The position numbers were made by a program, and so were the translations under genes. From Sulfidibacter corallicola (GTDB lineage Bacteria > Acidobacteriota > Holophagae > Acanthopleuribacterales > Acanthopleuribacteraceae), in the NCBI RefSeq assembly GCF_017498545.1, contig NZ_CP071793.1, forward strand, positions 7,620,256-7,684,255: a DNA stretch of 64,000 bases. The letters run 5' to 3'. This document shows, one piece after another, positions 1-8,635 of this stretch. Each line of letters starts with the position of its first letter. Position 1 is the stretch's first letter. Below the pieces are notes generated by a model, which worked only from the letters and a program-made list of their open reading frames with translations, made no database searches and was not told the origin of the DNA.

Positions 1-411
1 CTCCCGCTTGCGGAAAAAGGCGGTGGAGGTGTCGATCTCGGCCGGGAAGTCGAATCGCATGACCGTGGCACCGTCCACGAGCAGGATGCGATCGCCCATG
101 CCCGCCAGGTTCTTGCGGATCAGCGACGGCAGATCCAGGAAGTCGGGATCCAGCGAGACGGAGACGTCCGTGCCCCAGCGCGCGCCGCTGCCCACCAGTT
201 GCTCGGTTTCGCGGGGGCGGTCGCCCAGGCTCAGGCGAATCGACTTGAAGCCGCTGTCGCTCAGCCACTCCAACTGGTGTTCCACCAGGTAGCGGTTGCC
301 GACGCACAGCAGCGGCAGCGGCAGCATTTTGGTCAGGCTTTGGGCCGTGCGTTCGGCACGGTCGTGGATGAGTAAGCTCGAAACCCCGCGATCCGTGATT
401 TCCAGGGGCAT
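1..411 (-). CDS. Nucleotidyltransferase-like protein, C-terminus cut by window edge
   Basis: Translating the minus strand from the ATG at 411 gives an open frame of 137 codons that runs off the left edge. The start follows directly on the TAA of the upstream sugar transferase gene, so the two are probably translationally coupled. The visible part has a loop reading LPLPLLCVGNRYLVEHQLEWL, then short hydrophobic strands and LLVDGATVMRFD. This resembles the N-terminal Rossmann-like half of sugar-phosphate nucleotidyltransferases (a 'name the partner, then LVDGD' pattern), but the usual GGxGTRL signature is not evident. With the neighbours it suggests synthesis of an NDP-sugar for an exopolysaccharide. 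The family call is tentative because most of the protein lies outside the window. Confidence 0.5.
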   Translation of the reverse strand, partial: MPLEITDRGVSSLLIHDRAERTAQSLTKMLPLPLLCVGNRYLVEHQLEWLSDSGFKSIRLSLGDRPRETEQLVGSGARWGTDVSVSLDPDFLDLPSLIRKNLAGMGDRILLVDGATVMRFDFPAEIDTSTAFFRKRE

Positions 412-1149
412 TTAAGAGGCTCCTTTTCCGAGAATTACCGCGGGAATCGTCTTGAGCAACAGCTTGATGTCGTTCCACAGAGACTCGTTTTGAATGTACT
501 CCACGTCCAGTTTGACCTGGTCGTCGAAGGGGATGTCGCTGCGGCCGCTGACCTGCCAGATGCAGGTGATGCCCTGCTCGGCTTCCAGTCGGCGTCGCTC
601 TTCGGAGGTGTAGAGGGCGACCTCGCGGGGCAGGGGCGGACGCGGGCCGACCAGGCTCATGTCCCCGCGCAGGACGTTCCACAATTGCGGCAGCTCGTCG
701 ATGCTCAGTTTGCGAATGATGCGGCCCACCGACGTGATGCGGGGGTCGTTTTTCATCTTGAAGATCACGCCGCCGGTGCTTTCGTTTTGCTGCATCAGTT
801 GATCTTTCATCTTGTCGGCGTTGACGACCATCGAGCGGAATTTCCAGAACTTGAATTCGCGTCCGTGGCGGCCGATGCGGATCTGGCTGTAGAAGGCCGG
901 GCCGCCGTCGCGTTTGATGATCAGGATCAGGAAGATGAACAGGGGCGAGAGGCACAGCAGCAGGAAGGAGGAGGCGAAGATGTCGAAGATCCGTTTGAGC
1001 CAGTAGAAGGACCCGGTTCGCATCTTCAATATATACTTGCGCCACATCACCTTCAGGACCATCAGGGCCGAGGTTCGATTGCCGTAGGTTTTGGTCAGGG
1101 TCCGCAACAGGCGATCGTGTTCTTCGGGTTCTGGTCGCGCGTCTTTCAT
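412..1149 (-). CDS. Exopolysaccharide sugar transferase (WcaJ/RfbP type)
   Basis: This 245-residue protein belongs to the bacterial sugar transferase family, which moves a sugar-1-phosphate from an NDP-sugar to undecaprenyl phosphate at the inner membrane. It shows the family order: KRIFDIFASS and a membrane-inserted hairpin at about residues 50-75, then KFRSM, then LRKLSIDELPQLWNVL and RGDMSLVGPRP, ending with the W(Q)VSGRSDIPFDD segment. The N-terminal four-helix membrane block of long WcaJ proteins is absent, so this is the short catalytic form. It is the first gene of a minus-strand run and its TAA abuts the next start. The likely role is priming of a capsule or exopolysaccharide repeat unit. 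The acceptor sugar cannot be read from sequence. Confidence 0.9.
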   Translation of the reverse strand: MKDARPEPEEHDRLLRTLTKTYGNRTSALMVLKVMWRKYILKMRTGSFYWLKRIFDIFASSFLLLCLSPLFIFLILIIKRDGGPAFYSQIRIGRHGREFKFWKFRSMVVNADKMKDQLMQQNESTGGVIFKMKNDPRITSVGRIIRKLSIDELPQLWNVLRGDMSLVGPRPPLPREVALYTSEERRRLEAEQGITCIWQVSGRSDIPFDDQVKLDVEYIQNESLWNDIKLLLKTIPAVILGKGAS

Positions 1150-1339
1150 GGTGTCAACCTCAGATCGTCGGCGCTTGCACCCGCTAGGCGGGTGGGGGTA
1201 CGGTGGTTGCCGGTGAAACGCGGGGCGCGGTCCCGTTTCGGCCCGGCCGCGGCGGTACGGTGCGATGTACCGGAGTGGGCCGATGGCGATGGGGACGAAT
1301 CATGGAGCCGAAGGCTGGACCTGGGTTTCACGGGATCAC

Positions 1340-2719
1340 TCACTGATCGATTTTGGCTTTCGCATGCGGCAGCTTTTCCGGGTGCTTGCCAAAACGCATG
1401 ACGTGCCATAAGAAGACGAAATTTCCGATGACGTATCTTTTCCACAGTCGGCCGGGCTCTTGAATTAGACGGAATAACCACTCCAGGCCAAGCTCGCGCA
1501 TCCATATCGGCGCTCTGGGTATTCTACCCGAAACAAAATCGAAAAGCCCACCCACGCCCATGGCCAAATTGACGGTCAAGTTGGGCCAGTGGGTGTCGAT
1601 CCACCGCTCCTGACGGGGAACGCCCATGGCCACCAGCAGGATGTGTGCACCGGAGGCGTTGATTTCCTCCACCACGGCGGGCATGTTCTCCGGTTCCACG
1701 AAGCCGTGGCGGTAGCCGCAGATGCGCAGGTCGGTATAGGCGGCGTTCAGGTTTTCCACCATGGCGTCCACCACGCCCGGCTGCGCGCCGAACAGGTAGA
1801 TCCCGATTTCCGTGCCCTGGATCCGTTCGCACAGGGCGGGGAAGAGGTCGGTACCATTGAGGTTGTCCTTCATCTGGGTGCGCAGCAGCTTGCAGGCGAC
1901 CTGCAGCCCGATGCCGTCCGGGAAGATGTAGTCGCTGCGTTCGAGGATTTCGCGGTAATCGGCCTCGCGGATGGAGATGTTGATGCAGTCGGGATTGACG
2001 AAGGCGATGCGCTCGTGCTTCCCGACGCGGCAGTGATCGATGATCTGGTCCAGGGCTTCCGGCAGGGTTTTGTTGGTCATCTGCAGGCCGAACATGTCCA
2101 GGGTATCCGGCGCCTCGACCTTGTCTTCCGGCGCGGTGCCCAACAGGGCCGCGGGCACGGCGCGGGCGGCCTTGCCCATCTGGGTCTTGAGATCCGCCCG
2201 TTCGGTATCCTCGACGGCCAGCTCGGCCTCGCTGGCGAAGGCGATGTTGGTCCGGGACTTGATGAAATAGGAATGGACCAGGCCCGGCCTGGCGTCGAGC
2301 CGGCGCAGGAAGCGCGTCGGCAGTTGGCGCGCCTGACCGGGTTCCAGCGGCGCGGGCCCCACCAGGCTCATGTCGCCGCGCCAGACGGCCCACAGATGGG
2401 GCGATTTGGCGACGATCGGGCTGTTGAACAATCGGACCAGCAACCCCCCGGGAAGTTGGGTGGCCTCGGCCAGTTTGAAGGTCCGGGCGCCGCGACCCAT
2501 GACCTCGCGCCATACCAGCCAGTCGTGCCCCTTCAGCTTGGCGAGCAGGTAGTGGGCCAGCCAGAGCGGCCACAACAACAGCAGCAGCAGCAGGCTCACG
2601 ACCCAATCCACCACGCGGGACAGCAGGCCGACCGTTCGAAAACGCAAGCGGGAAACAACGACTCTGAATTTATTGAAAGATGCGCCCATGATCTCACTTT
2701 GGGAGGCGAACTGAACCAT
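1340..2719 (-). CDS. Sugar-transferase-like / WecG-TagA-CpsF glycosyltransferase fusion
   Basis: The frame opens further upstream, but the ATG at 2719 is preferred: an AAAGAG stretch lies about 8 bases ahead, and the earlier in-frame residues look non-coding. About residues 25-200 look like a worn sugar transferase: a hydrophobic stretch (VVSLLLLLLLWPLWL), then VWRGDMSLVGPAPLEPGQ, matching the RGDMSLVGPRP motif of the neighbour. The catalytic KFRSM and DELPQ elements are missing or altered. From about residue 215 a complete WecG/TagA/CpsF domain follows: FVNPDCINISIR, YIFPDGIGLQ, LFGAQPGVV, HGFVEPEN, LLVAMGVPRQERW and AMGVGGLFDFVSGRIPRAP. That domain transfers a second sugar to the lipid-linked primer. 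The degraded half may act as a membrane anchor or docking module. The fusion order is clear; the activity of the first half is doubtful. Confidence 0.85.
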   Translation of the reverse strand: MVQFASQSEIMGASFNKFRVVVSRLRFRTVGLLSRVVDWVVSLLLLLLLWPLWLAHYLLAKLKGHDWLVWREVMGRGARTFKLAEATQLPGGLLVRLFNSPIVAKSPHLWAVWRGDMSLVGPAPLEPGQARQLPTRFLRRLDARPGLVHSYFIKSRTNIAFASEAELAVEDTERADLKTQMGKAARAVPAALLGTAPEDKVEAPDTLDMFGLQMTNKTLPEALDQIIDHCRVGKHERIAFVNPDCINISIREADYREILERSDYIFPDGIGLQVACKLLRTQMKDNLNGTDLFPALCERIQGTEIGIYLFGAQPGVVDAMVENLNAAYTDLRICGYRHGFVEPENMPAVVEEINASGAHILLVAMGVPRQERWIDTHWPNLTVNLAMGVGGLFDFVSGRIPRAPIWMRELGLEWLFRLIQEPGRLWKRYVIGNFVFLWHVMRFGKHPEKLPHAKAKIDQ

Positions 2720-2887
2720 GTGGAACTCTTTTTCAGGGAAAAAAAGAGGGGGTGTGGGAACTCTGGAAAAGGACGAACATTTGGAATCGCGACAACCTGA
2801 ATAAACCACGTTTCTTTCCATGGCGTCAAGCCGTCGCCTCACCGGTTTTGCACCCGTCCCGCGCGAGGCCGTCGGGAGGGTGTCCCG

Positions 2888-3556
2888 TCAGCGACGCGGC
2901 CGGGCGCGCACCGCGTACTGAAGGTAGAGGGTATCGCTTAACCAGCCCAGGGTCATGAGGTTACACAGGCGTTCGAAACGGCTGGTGGACTTGTTGATGC
3001 CTTCGATGACTTCGATGTCGTAGTCCTGTTCGTCGAACATTTCGAGAATGCTGCTGTGGGTGAAGAAGCGCAGGTGGGTGCGGTCCAAAATGCCGGCATC
3101 CTCGTAGCGCCATTGTTTCTTGACGACCAGTTTCCACATGGTTTCGAAATGGCGCACGTTGGGAATGGAGGCGGTGATCACGCCTACCGGGGAGAGCTTC
3201 GATTTGATGAAGCGAAGGACTTCGTAGGGGTCGACGAGGTGTTCCAGGACATCGTTGAAAATGATGCAGTCGAAGTGGCCGTCAGGCAGGTCGTACAGCG
3301 AGTCGGGGGCGCCGCCCACCTTGACGTTGTCCAGTCGGGTGCGGGCGATTTCGGCGGCCTCGGGGTCCAGCTCGATGCCCCAGTATTCACAATCGTATTT
3401 GTCCTTGACCTGTTTGCCGAAGGTTCCCGCGCCGCAGCCCACATCGAGGAAGGTCTTGGCTTTGGCGGGCAGGAAGTCGAGCATTTCGGTGCGCGGATGT
3501 TCGAAGTACATTTCCGGTTTGTCGGAAATTTGTTGAGGGATTGCCTCTTGGCTCAT
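2888..3556 (-). CDS. Class I SAM-dependent methyltransferase
   Basis: The start at 3556 (MSQEAIPQQ) is chosen because GGAGG lies 10 bases upstream; the frame extends 18 codons further without support. The protein has 222 residues. Motif I is LDVGCGAGTFG near residue 40, followed by an acidic strand end (GIELDPEAA) and the post-I region FDCIIFNDVLEHLVDP. This is the pattern of Methyltransf_11/23 enzymes often found in O-antigen and exopolysaccharide clusters. The C-terminal half (HLRFFTHSSILEMF) is typical of small-molecule or lipid-linked glycan methylases. It lies 168 bases upstream of the WecG fusion gene on the same strand, so a role in modifying the same glycan is inferred. The substrate is unknown. 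Confidence 0.85.
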   Translation of the reverse strand: MSQEAIPQQISDKPEMYFEHPRTEMLDFLPAKAKTFLDVGCGAGTFGKQVKDKYDCEYWGIELDPEAAEIARTRLDNVKVGGAPDSLYDLPDGHFDCIIFNDVLEHLVDPYEVLRFIKSKLSPVGVITASIPNVRHFETMWKLVVKKQWRYEDAGILDRTHLRFFTHSSILEMFDEQDYDIEVIEGINKSTSRFERLCNLMTLGWLSDTLYLQYAVRARPRR

Positions 3557-4359
3557 GGGTGAAGCCTCCGTTGGGTTCCGGTCAGATGCGTCGTCCTGGC
3601 GACGGCGCACGCCTCGACCGGATGGCGACGTGGCGGTCGCATCGAGCCGAATCGAAGCGGATGTTTTTCCGGATGGCCAAGATTATAGCAGGGGCCATGA
3701 ACCGTCTCTACACGATTATCCCGAGCGCTCGAATTGGGGGTGGCGGAGGGATAAATTTCCACCACGGAGGGCGCGGAGGACCCGGAGGCCATGGGGTTCG
3801 GATGCGGGCCGATCGCCTGCGGTATCCGACGAATCGGTCCGGAGTACGCAGTGGCGGCTCCTCCTGGTTTTTGGCGATTGGGCGCCAAGGGGGTAACCAA
3901 CCGAAGCAAAAAGCTAGGGCGTTCCCGCATTTGAGAGGGCGGCGCCATCACGGTAGATGCCGGGCCCGCCCAGGGCGCTGCGCCGACTCTTCGAAGTAAC
4001 CAATCTCCAAAGTCCCCGCATCACGAGAGGGGGCGAAAGGCCTGTAGGTTGGCCCGCTGGGCCGACACATCGAAGTAACGTATTCAACGGTAGTAGGTTA
4101 CGCCAAAGAGCGAAGCGTTTCGTGTTTGCAGTCACGCGTTCATCGAAGCCCGAACCCGCGAGAAGCCCGCATCACGAGAGGGGTGCAAGGCCTGTAGGTG
4201 GAGCAGCTTGCTCCACCAATCGAAGCAAAGTAACTCCATATTTTCAAACTCTTTAAGAGCGAAGCGCTTCGAGCTAACAGTCACGCGTTCATCAAAGCCC
4301 GAACCCGCGAGAAGCCCGCATCACGAGAGGGGCGAAAGGCCTGTAGGTGGAGCAGCTTG
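3557..4359. repeat. Intergenic region with REP-like GTAG hairpins
   Basis: There is no convincing gene here. The region holds at least four copies of a dispersed element: CCCGCAT..GAGAGGGG, then about 12 bases, then GTAGGT running into a stem-loop, then ATCGAAGYAA. Stem-loops centre near 3968, 4057 (arms GTTGGCCC and GGGCCGAC, loop GCT) and 4207 (4197-4217, arms GGTGGAGCA and TGCTCCACC, loop GCT). A further half hairpin ends at 4359, where the IS1182-type element begins. Copies at 4101-4217 and 4255-4359 are near-identical tandem units that resume at 6088 beyond the IS. The 5' GTAG head and variable stem resemble the GTAG-headed REP families mobilised by RAYT transposases. Confidence 0.7.
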
Positions 4360-6087
4360 AGGCTGTGTGAAAACCCTGAATTCCCTCGTTTCGGCCTGCA
4401 CCGGTTCTTTTTCTTCACCGGCCGTTCCGGCCGTTCCGCAACTTAATCCTTATCTTGTTGGCTTTGGGGTGATGGTTTCTGTCTCCTTTTTCTGGTGAGG
4501 TAGCACCTGATCTTTTAATTAGCTTGGTTAAAACAACTTACAACTCAGTCGCGGTATTATTCTTACAGAGCTTCCATCAGTCTTTCTTGTCCCATGATGT
4601 TGAAGAACCTCTTCATGTTGTAGGCCAGGGCCGCCAAGTTCATTTCTGTCCTCACGTTCTCCATTCCTTTCGTTAAGAAACTCCCATACTGGAAGCTCGC
4701 CTTTAGCACCCCAAACGGATGTTCCACCAGCCCTTTTCGGGCCTTTTGCAGGAAGCCCTTTTTCTTGCTCTCCCGCTCTAACTCCTCGATTTGATCTTCA
4801 TATGCGCTTCTCTCGATCTGTCGACCGCTTTTTGCGGTGGTGCATTGATCTCTGAGCGGGCATCCTTTGCAAGCCTTCGTTTTATAGATGGTTTTCGCTT
4901 GTTCTGAGCTCTTCTTTTTCAAGGGCTCCAACACCTCTCCGTTCGGGCACGTGTAGGTGTTCGCGTCCCTGTCGTAAACGAATGCCTCTTTCGTGAATCG
5001 ACCCGATGTCTGCTGCCGGGTTCTACAGGGAGGCACCCTCGGTGTAATCCCTTCATCCAAACACTTCGCCATTTCCTGATGGCTGTAATATCCTTTGTCC
5101 GCTACAACCTCGCACTTTTCGATCCCCAGATTTTCCTTTGATTTTAGGCTGATCCCACTCAACTGGTCTTTATCGTTTCGCGCTTGGTTGACATCCACCG
5201 CCGCCACCAGCTTGTGCTTGTGATCCACTCCGATTTGCACGTTGTAACCCACTGTCTTCCCATGCCTTCCCCTCATTGCACGGGCGTCCTCATCTGTAAG
5301 AGATACCTGACTATCTTGGCTCTCCTTCAACCGAGTTTCGGCCTCCTTCAATTCCTCCTTTTGCTCCGTCAACTTGCGGATTTTTTCTCTCAGCTCTTTC
5401 TTGGTCGCCTTTTGAACCTTTGCCTCTTTCTCGTCCTGCTTGGTCAGCTTTTCCAGGTAGTCTTCGATGCGTTCTTCGATCTGGCTTATCACCTTCGCCA
5501 AACGCGAGGCATTGAAGTTCCGTGCCTGGCTGTTGACTGCTTTGAACTTGCTGCCGTCAATACCGAGCAATTCACAGCCGAACAATTGGTTCTTTTTGCA
5601 GAGTAGGGTGAACTGGCGAAATACCCCAGCGATCCCCTTTTTGTTGTTCTTGCGAAAATCGGCAATCGTTTTGAAGTCGGGTTTCAGACCACGCATCAGC
5701 CACATCAGCTCTACGTTCCGATGGGTTTCCTTTTCGAGGCCTCGACTGGAACGTATCTTGTTGAGATATCCGTAGATATAGAGCTTGATCAGGTCCTTGG
5801 GATCGTAGCCAGGGCGCCCGGTTTTTTTAGGTTCGGAACGTACGAATTTAAGTTCTTCCATGTCGAGCGAGTCGACAAAAGCATCAATAAACCGAACCGG
5901 ATTCTCCTCAGCAACAAAGTCGTCCATGAGGGGAGGAAACATCTGGGTTTGATCACGAGGAGTGCCTGAAATGTATCTCATAAAACACGGATACCTCACT
6001 TGTTTTAAAAGACTTATAGCACAAAATTGCGCAAAAATAAACGTAAAATACTGATAAATATACATGTTATGAGTTTTCACACAGCCT
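4360..6087 (-). mobile_element. IS1182-family insertion sequence, complete
   Basis: This is a 1728-bp element bounded by a perfect 15-bp terminal inverted repeat, AGGCTGTGTGAAAAC at 4360-4374 and its reverse complement at 6073-6087. It is flanked by a 7-bp direct repeat CAGCTTG at 4353-4359 and 6088-6094. Joining the flanks at one copy restores the hairpin sequence seen intact at 4197-4217, so insertion hit the apex of a REP-like palindrome. The single transposase gene is open and the terminal repeats match exactly, which suggests a recent arrival. Confidence 0.93.
4563..5981 (-). CDS. IS1182-family DDE transposase
   Basis: The start at 5981 (MRYISGTPRDQ) fits the usual N-terminus of this family; the frame opens earlier, but those codons overlap the terminal repeat region. 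The 472 residues carry the hallmark blocks: QMFPPLMDDFVAEENPVRFIDAFVD, then GRPGYDPKDLIKLYIYGYLNKIRSSR, then the first catalytic Asp in LLGIDGSKFKAV. The second Asp is in VVADKGYYS, and the Glu lies in the C-terminal region around LVEHPFGVLK. A charged coiled segment (about 185-235) follows the first Asp. A CPLRDQC cysteine pair is also present. There is no frameshift or internal stop, so it is probably active. Confidence 0.93.
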   Translation of the reverse strand: MRYISGTPRDQTQMFPPLMDDFVAEENPVRFIDAFVDSLDMEELKFVRSEPKKTGRPGYDPKDLIKLYIYGYLNKIRSSRGLEKETHRNVELMWLMRGLKPDFKTIADFRKNNKKGIAGVFRQFTLLCKKNQLFGCELLGIDGSKFKAVNSQARNFNASRLAKVISQIEERIEDYLEKLTKQDEKEAKVQKATKKELREKIRKLTEQKEELKEAETRLKESQDSQVSLTDEDARAMRGRHGKTVGYNVQIGVDHKHKLVAAVDVNQARNDKDQLSGISLKSKENLGIEKCEVVADKGYYSHQEMAKCLDEGITPRVPPCRTRQQTSGRFTKEAFVYDRDANTYTCPNGEVLEPLKKKSSEQAKTIYKTKACKGCPLRDQCTTAKSGRQIERSAYEDQIEELERESKKKGFLQKARKGLVEHPFGVLKASFQYGSFLTKGMENVRTEMNLAALAYNMKRFFNIMGQERLMEAL

Positions 6088-6778
6088 CAGCTTGCTCCAC
6101 CAATCGAAGCAAAGTAACTCCATATTTTCAAACTCTTTAAGAGCGAAGCGCTTCGAGCCAACAGTCACGCGTTCATCAAAGCCCGAACCCGCGAGAAGCC
6201 CGCATCACGAGAGGGGCGAAAGGCCTGTAGATTGGCCCGCTGGGCCGACACATCGAAGTAACATCTTCAGCAGTAGCAGGTTACGCCAAAAAGCGAAGCG
6301 CACTCTTTCCCCGATCGTACCAAAGCGGAGTGACCTGCTAGCGGAGTCCCCGCATACGGACAGAGACGTCGTGCCTGCAGGTGGAGCAGCTTGCCTCACC
6401 GGCCCTGCTCCACCAGTCGAACCGACCAAACCCAAATCGAAATCAATCATCGGCAGATCCAGGGGCCCCACTTGCCCGCTTCGCTCTTTTCGCACTCTAT
6501 CTCGGGAAGCCTGGGCTGCTACGAAGTGTCGGCCGGGCCGGCCAAGGTACCCCGCCGACTCTCAAAGAATGCGGGAACTCCGGGGTACCTTCCTGGTTTC
6601 CTTCGTTCCTGGCTTCCGGCCTGGCTTCCGGATTTTATCGTTGGCGTGCGACGCGCCTTCGGGTTGGAAGCGACATTCACTCGTGCAGGGAATGGACGTC
6701 ATGCATCACCACCGATTCCATGCCGATGCTCCTGGCTCCGGTTTTCGGCTCGGATTCCGGCAGGTGGCATCGTCTTTC
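6088..6778. repeat. Intergenic REP-like repeats after the IS
   Basis: The hairpin half interrupted by the IS continues from 6088. Further copies of the same element follow: a GTAGATTGGCCC..GGGCCGAC stem-loop near 6228-6258, and a more diverged copy near 6347-6420, whose stem arms (GGTGGAGCAG, CTGCTCCACC) are separated by a longer loop. Segments 6118-6220 and 4215-4340 are almost identical. Several reading frames cross the region, but none has a sensible start site or protein-like composition, so I see no gene. Confidence 0.6.
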
Positions 6779-8344
6779 CTATTCCAGCAACCCTTCCAAC
6801 GCGAAGGCCAGGTCGGCTGCCGACTGGAACCGTTTCCCCGGCGAACGGGCCAGGCAGCGGGTCAGAATGCGGGCGAGCGGGCGCGGTAACTCGGGCGTAT
6901 CTTTCCCGCTCGTCTCGAAGTCCGGCGGATCGTCGCGCAGCAGGGCAACCAGCGTTTCGGCCGGCGTCGTGCGGGCGAAGGGCGCGCGACCGGTCAGCAT
7001 CTGGGCGAACACGCAGCCGAACGAGAACAGGTCGGCGCGGGCGTCGCCGTCCTCGCCGTCGAGCACTTCCGGGGCGCGGTAACCCCCGGCCAGGGAGCTG
7101 AGACGCAGGGCGGTCAGCCCGCGCCGCCAGGGTTCCTCTTCGCGAGCGACCCATTGGCGCCGCAACAGGCCGGGTCCGAAACCCGTCAACCGCAGGCCCT
7201 CGCCGGTCAGCAGAATCCAGCGCGGGCGTAAGTCGAGATGGTAGAGATCGATCTCGGCCAAATTGCCGAGGATCTCCACCAGGGCCAGTCCCATGGTGAT
7301 CGCCTGCTTCATGTCCAGCGGGCCCTGGGCGAGCCGGCGGTCCAGCGGGTGGCCGTCGGGTTTGCGCGCGACCAGGTAGTGGTCGTCGTGGGCGTTGTGT
7401 TCCAGATGGGGCAGCACCAGGCCGTCCGGACTCAGGGCGGTACATTTCTGTAGATCCTGGATCAGGCGCTCCCGGATCGTCTCCTCCAGGTTGGGCAGGG
7501 GCGAAAGCAGCACCTCCTGGCCATCCGCGTCGTGCGCCAGGAAGGTGGACGGTTCGCCGCCGTCGTCGATGCGTCGTTCCAATCGGAAGGGACCCCACTG
7601 GTGGCCCACCGCGGCGCGGGGCCGGCCGCGATCGGATGGCGCATCGGGTTCGGTCGGTTCGTCCGGAATCTCGAAGCGGTACCCGATGTCGCGAATCGTT
7701 TGGATGAAGGTCGGGTGGGGTGGATCGGGTTCCACCTTCTGGCGCAGGGTGTTGATACAGCGGTCGACGCTGCGCGAGGTCACCACCAGGTCGGTACCCC
7801 AGACGTGGTCCATGATCGTGTCGCGGGTCAGGGCGCGGCCGATGTTGCCTGCGAAAAACTTCAGCAGGTTGAATTCCTTGGGGGTCAGCGGTGTTTCCGT
7901 GCCGCCGCGATACAGTTTATGGCTCGAGAGGTTCAATTCGTTGTCGCCGAAGCGCACGATCTCCGGGATCTTTTCGCGCCGCCGTTTCAGGATGCCCTCG
8001 GCGCGGGCCAGCAATTCGCGGATGCTGAACGGCTTGGTCAGGTAGTCGTTGGCGCCCAGGTTCAGGCCGCGCACGATGTCGTTTTCCGTGCCCTTGGCGG
8101 TCAGGATGATGATCGGCATGTCCAGGCCGGCCTCGCGAATGCGCTTGCAGACCTCGTATCCGTTGAGGATGGGCAGCATGATATCCAGGACGATCAGGTC
8201 GGGTCGTTCGCGGAGGGCGGTTTCCAGCCCGCTCTGCCCGTCCGAGGCCGTTTCCACGCGGTAGCGCTTGAAACGGAAGTTGTCCTTGAGTCCGCGGAGC
8301 ATGGTGGGGTCGTCTTCGATGATGAGAATCCTCTGTTCCGTCAT
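6779..8344 (-). CDS. OmpR-type response regulator fused to a pseudokinase
   Basis: Three domains can be read in 521 residues. Residues 1-120 are a receiver with the acidic pair at 10-12 (EDD), phospho-acceptor Asp54 (VLDIMLP), Thr82 and Lys104 (YLTKPF). Residues about 127-228 are an OmpR/PhoB winged helix (LTPKEFNLLKFF, SRSVDRCINTLRQKV, TIRDIGYRFE). After a Pro/Asp-rich linker, residues 245-521 have a Ser/Thr-kinase fold that seems dead. The ATP-binding Lys position is hydrophobic (GQEVLLSPLP). HRDLKPEN reads YHLDLRPRWIL, and DFG reads GFG. The APE motif (YRAPEVL), the DLFSFG helix and the C-lobe end (CLARSPGKRF) are kept. It is probably a phosphorylation-controlled transcription factor whose pseudokinase binds a partner. 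No histidine kinase is adjacent. Confidence 0.88.
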   Translation of the reverse strand: MTEQRILIIEDDPTMLRGLKDNFRFKRYRVETASDGQSGLETALRERPDLIVLDIMLPILNGYEVCKRIREAGLDMPIIILTAKGTENDIVRGLNLGANDYLTKPFSIRELLARAEGILKRRREKIPEIVRFGDNELNLSSHKLYRGGTETPLTPKEFNLLKFFAGNIGRALTRDTIMDHVWGTDLVVTSRSVDRCINTLRQKVEPDPPHPTFIQTIRDIGYRFEIPDEPTEPDAPSDRGRPRAAVGHQWGPFRLERRIDDGGEPSTFLAHDADGQEVLLSPLPNLEETIRERLIQDLQKCTALSPDGLVLPHLEHNAHDDHYLVARKPDGHPLDRRLAQGPLDMKQAITMGLALVEILGNLAEIDLYHLDLRPRWILLTGEGLRLTGFGPGLLRRQWVAREEEPWRRGLTALRLSSLAGGYRAPEVLDGEDGDARADLFSFGCVFAQMLTGRAPFARTTPAETLVALLRDDPPDFETSGKDTPELPRPLARILTRCLARSPGKRFQSAADLAFALEGLLE

Positions 8345-8635
8345 GCAGGTCCTCTTCGAGTGGGGTGCCGGCCCACGTTACCATGATCCGAACGATGGTT
8401 GGAATGCCCATCGCCGGTTCGTCGTTGCTCCGATGAATCACTTGATTCCCTGTCGCCCCTGTTTTAGCGTTGGGGCGAGTTTCTGTATCGTTCATGCACC
8501 GCGATCCACCGCACGGTTCGGCGTCGCCTCGGCCGAGGTCCCGCTTTGTGTTTCGTGCATCGACCGGTTCGAGCCGACGCCTGTCGCGGCCGATTGCGAG
8601 CCTGTTTCCATTCCCCTAACCATTGGAGTGATTTT

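Noticed and set aside
1589..2800. 403-codon plus-strand frame opposite the WecG fusion
   Set aside because: High-GC antisense shadow rich in Gly, Val and Asp with no motif; the minus-strand gene has full family motifs.
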